Shown one piece after another: positions 21,313 to 21,486 of a stretch of 21,486 nucleotides of DNA (position 1 is the first letter of the stretch; each line of letters starts with the position of its first letter). Source of the stretch: Magicicada cassinii (lineage: Eukaryota > Arthropoda > Insecta > Hemiptera > Cicadidae). The stretch lies in assembly GCA_028571305.1 (NCBI GenBank), contig JAOXNS010222118.1:1-21486 (forward strand), read 5' to 3'. Made by a program: the position numbers and the translations under genes. The notes beneath the pieces were generated by a model. That model was not told the origin of the DNA, made no database searches, and saw only the letters and a program-made list of their open reading frames with translations.

Positions 21313-21486
21313 AGTGTTGCCAGATCTAAATACTTGTTTTTTTTTTAAGGTTGGACGCAAAAATTTTAGAAGATTATTAAAAATTAAGGAACTTGTATTG
21401 ATAAATCACAAGAAAATTTATCATCTTAAACGAATAAGTAAATTAATATGCCATAAAATATTTTGAGAAAAAGAATTTTCACTCAG
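21313..21486. mobile_element. Possible terminal end of a DNA transposon or MITE
   Basis: CAGTGTTGCCA at 21313-21323 resembles the terminal motif seen on several insect cut-and-paste elements, and it is followed by an A/T-rich body with a T10 run. No reverse-complement partner (TGGCAACACTG) is present in the window, so if real the element continues past the right edge. The motif alone is weak evidence. Confidence 0.2.

Noticed and set aside
1-21486. tRNA, rRNA, CRISPR, telomeric repeat or bacterial-type operon
   Set aside because: I looked for B-box-like GGTTC-A-TCC motifs, regularly spaced repeats, TTAGG arrays and closely packed same-strand genes and found none that were convincing.

Overview
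The window looks like a piece of a large, AT-rich arthropod genome, most likely an insect. The evidence is long non-coding stretches, a (TG)n microsatellite, decayed ends of LINE and Ty3/gypsy elements, and a multi-membrane-spanning reading region that resembles an insect gustatory receptor. The style of the two LINE tails and the Ty3 integrase end would suit a hemimetabolous insect such as a cockroach or termite, but this is inference. There is no bacterial gene organisation, no operon, no CRISPR array, and no tRNA or rRNA gene that I can see.

Layout. 1-4030 is AT-rich spacer with a 53-bp (TG)n tract at 571-623 and a few weak, unrecognised minus-strand signals. 4041-4142 holds an 81-bp GC-richer insert between two copies of an 11-bp direct repeat. 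4425 to about 5200 is the 3' end of a Ty3/gypsy fossil (integrase C-terminus plus probable 3' LTR). 5205-7880 is spacer with one GC-rich island near 6660-6880. 7880-8220 is the decayed 3' end of a LINE on the plus strand. 8225-10540 is spacer. 10542-10690 is a second, unrelated-looking LINE 3' end on the minus strand. 10700-14760 is spacer with one unrecognised 131-codon frame. 14809-14915 is a 44-bp-armed foldback. 14965-18005 is spacer.

18008-19132 (minus) is the only host gene I can name: a gustatory-receptor-like sequence of normal length spread over three reading frames, so it is probably a pseudogene (or an assembly with indel errors). Its presumed upstream side carries an imperfect palindrome at 19409-19497. 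19561-19842 (plus), followed by a messier tail to about 20090, is a decayed coding-like stretch of unknown family. The end of the window is spacer, with a short CAGTGTTGCCA motif at 21313 that may be the edge of a DNA transposon.

The genes here do not form a visible pathway. The receptor would act in contact chemosensation if functional; the rest is mobile-element debris. I did not find a convincing new biological system. The best leads are the unknown decayed frame at 19561-20090, the foldback at 14809-14915, and the flanked 81-bp insert at 4051-4131.
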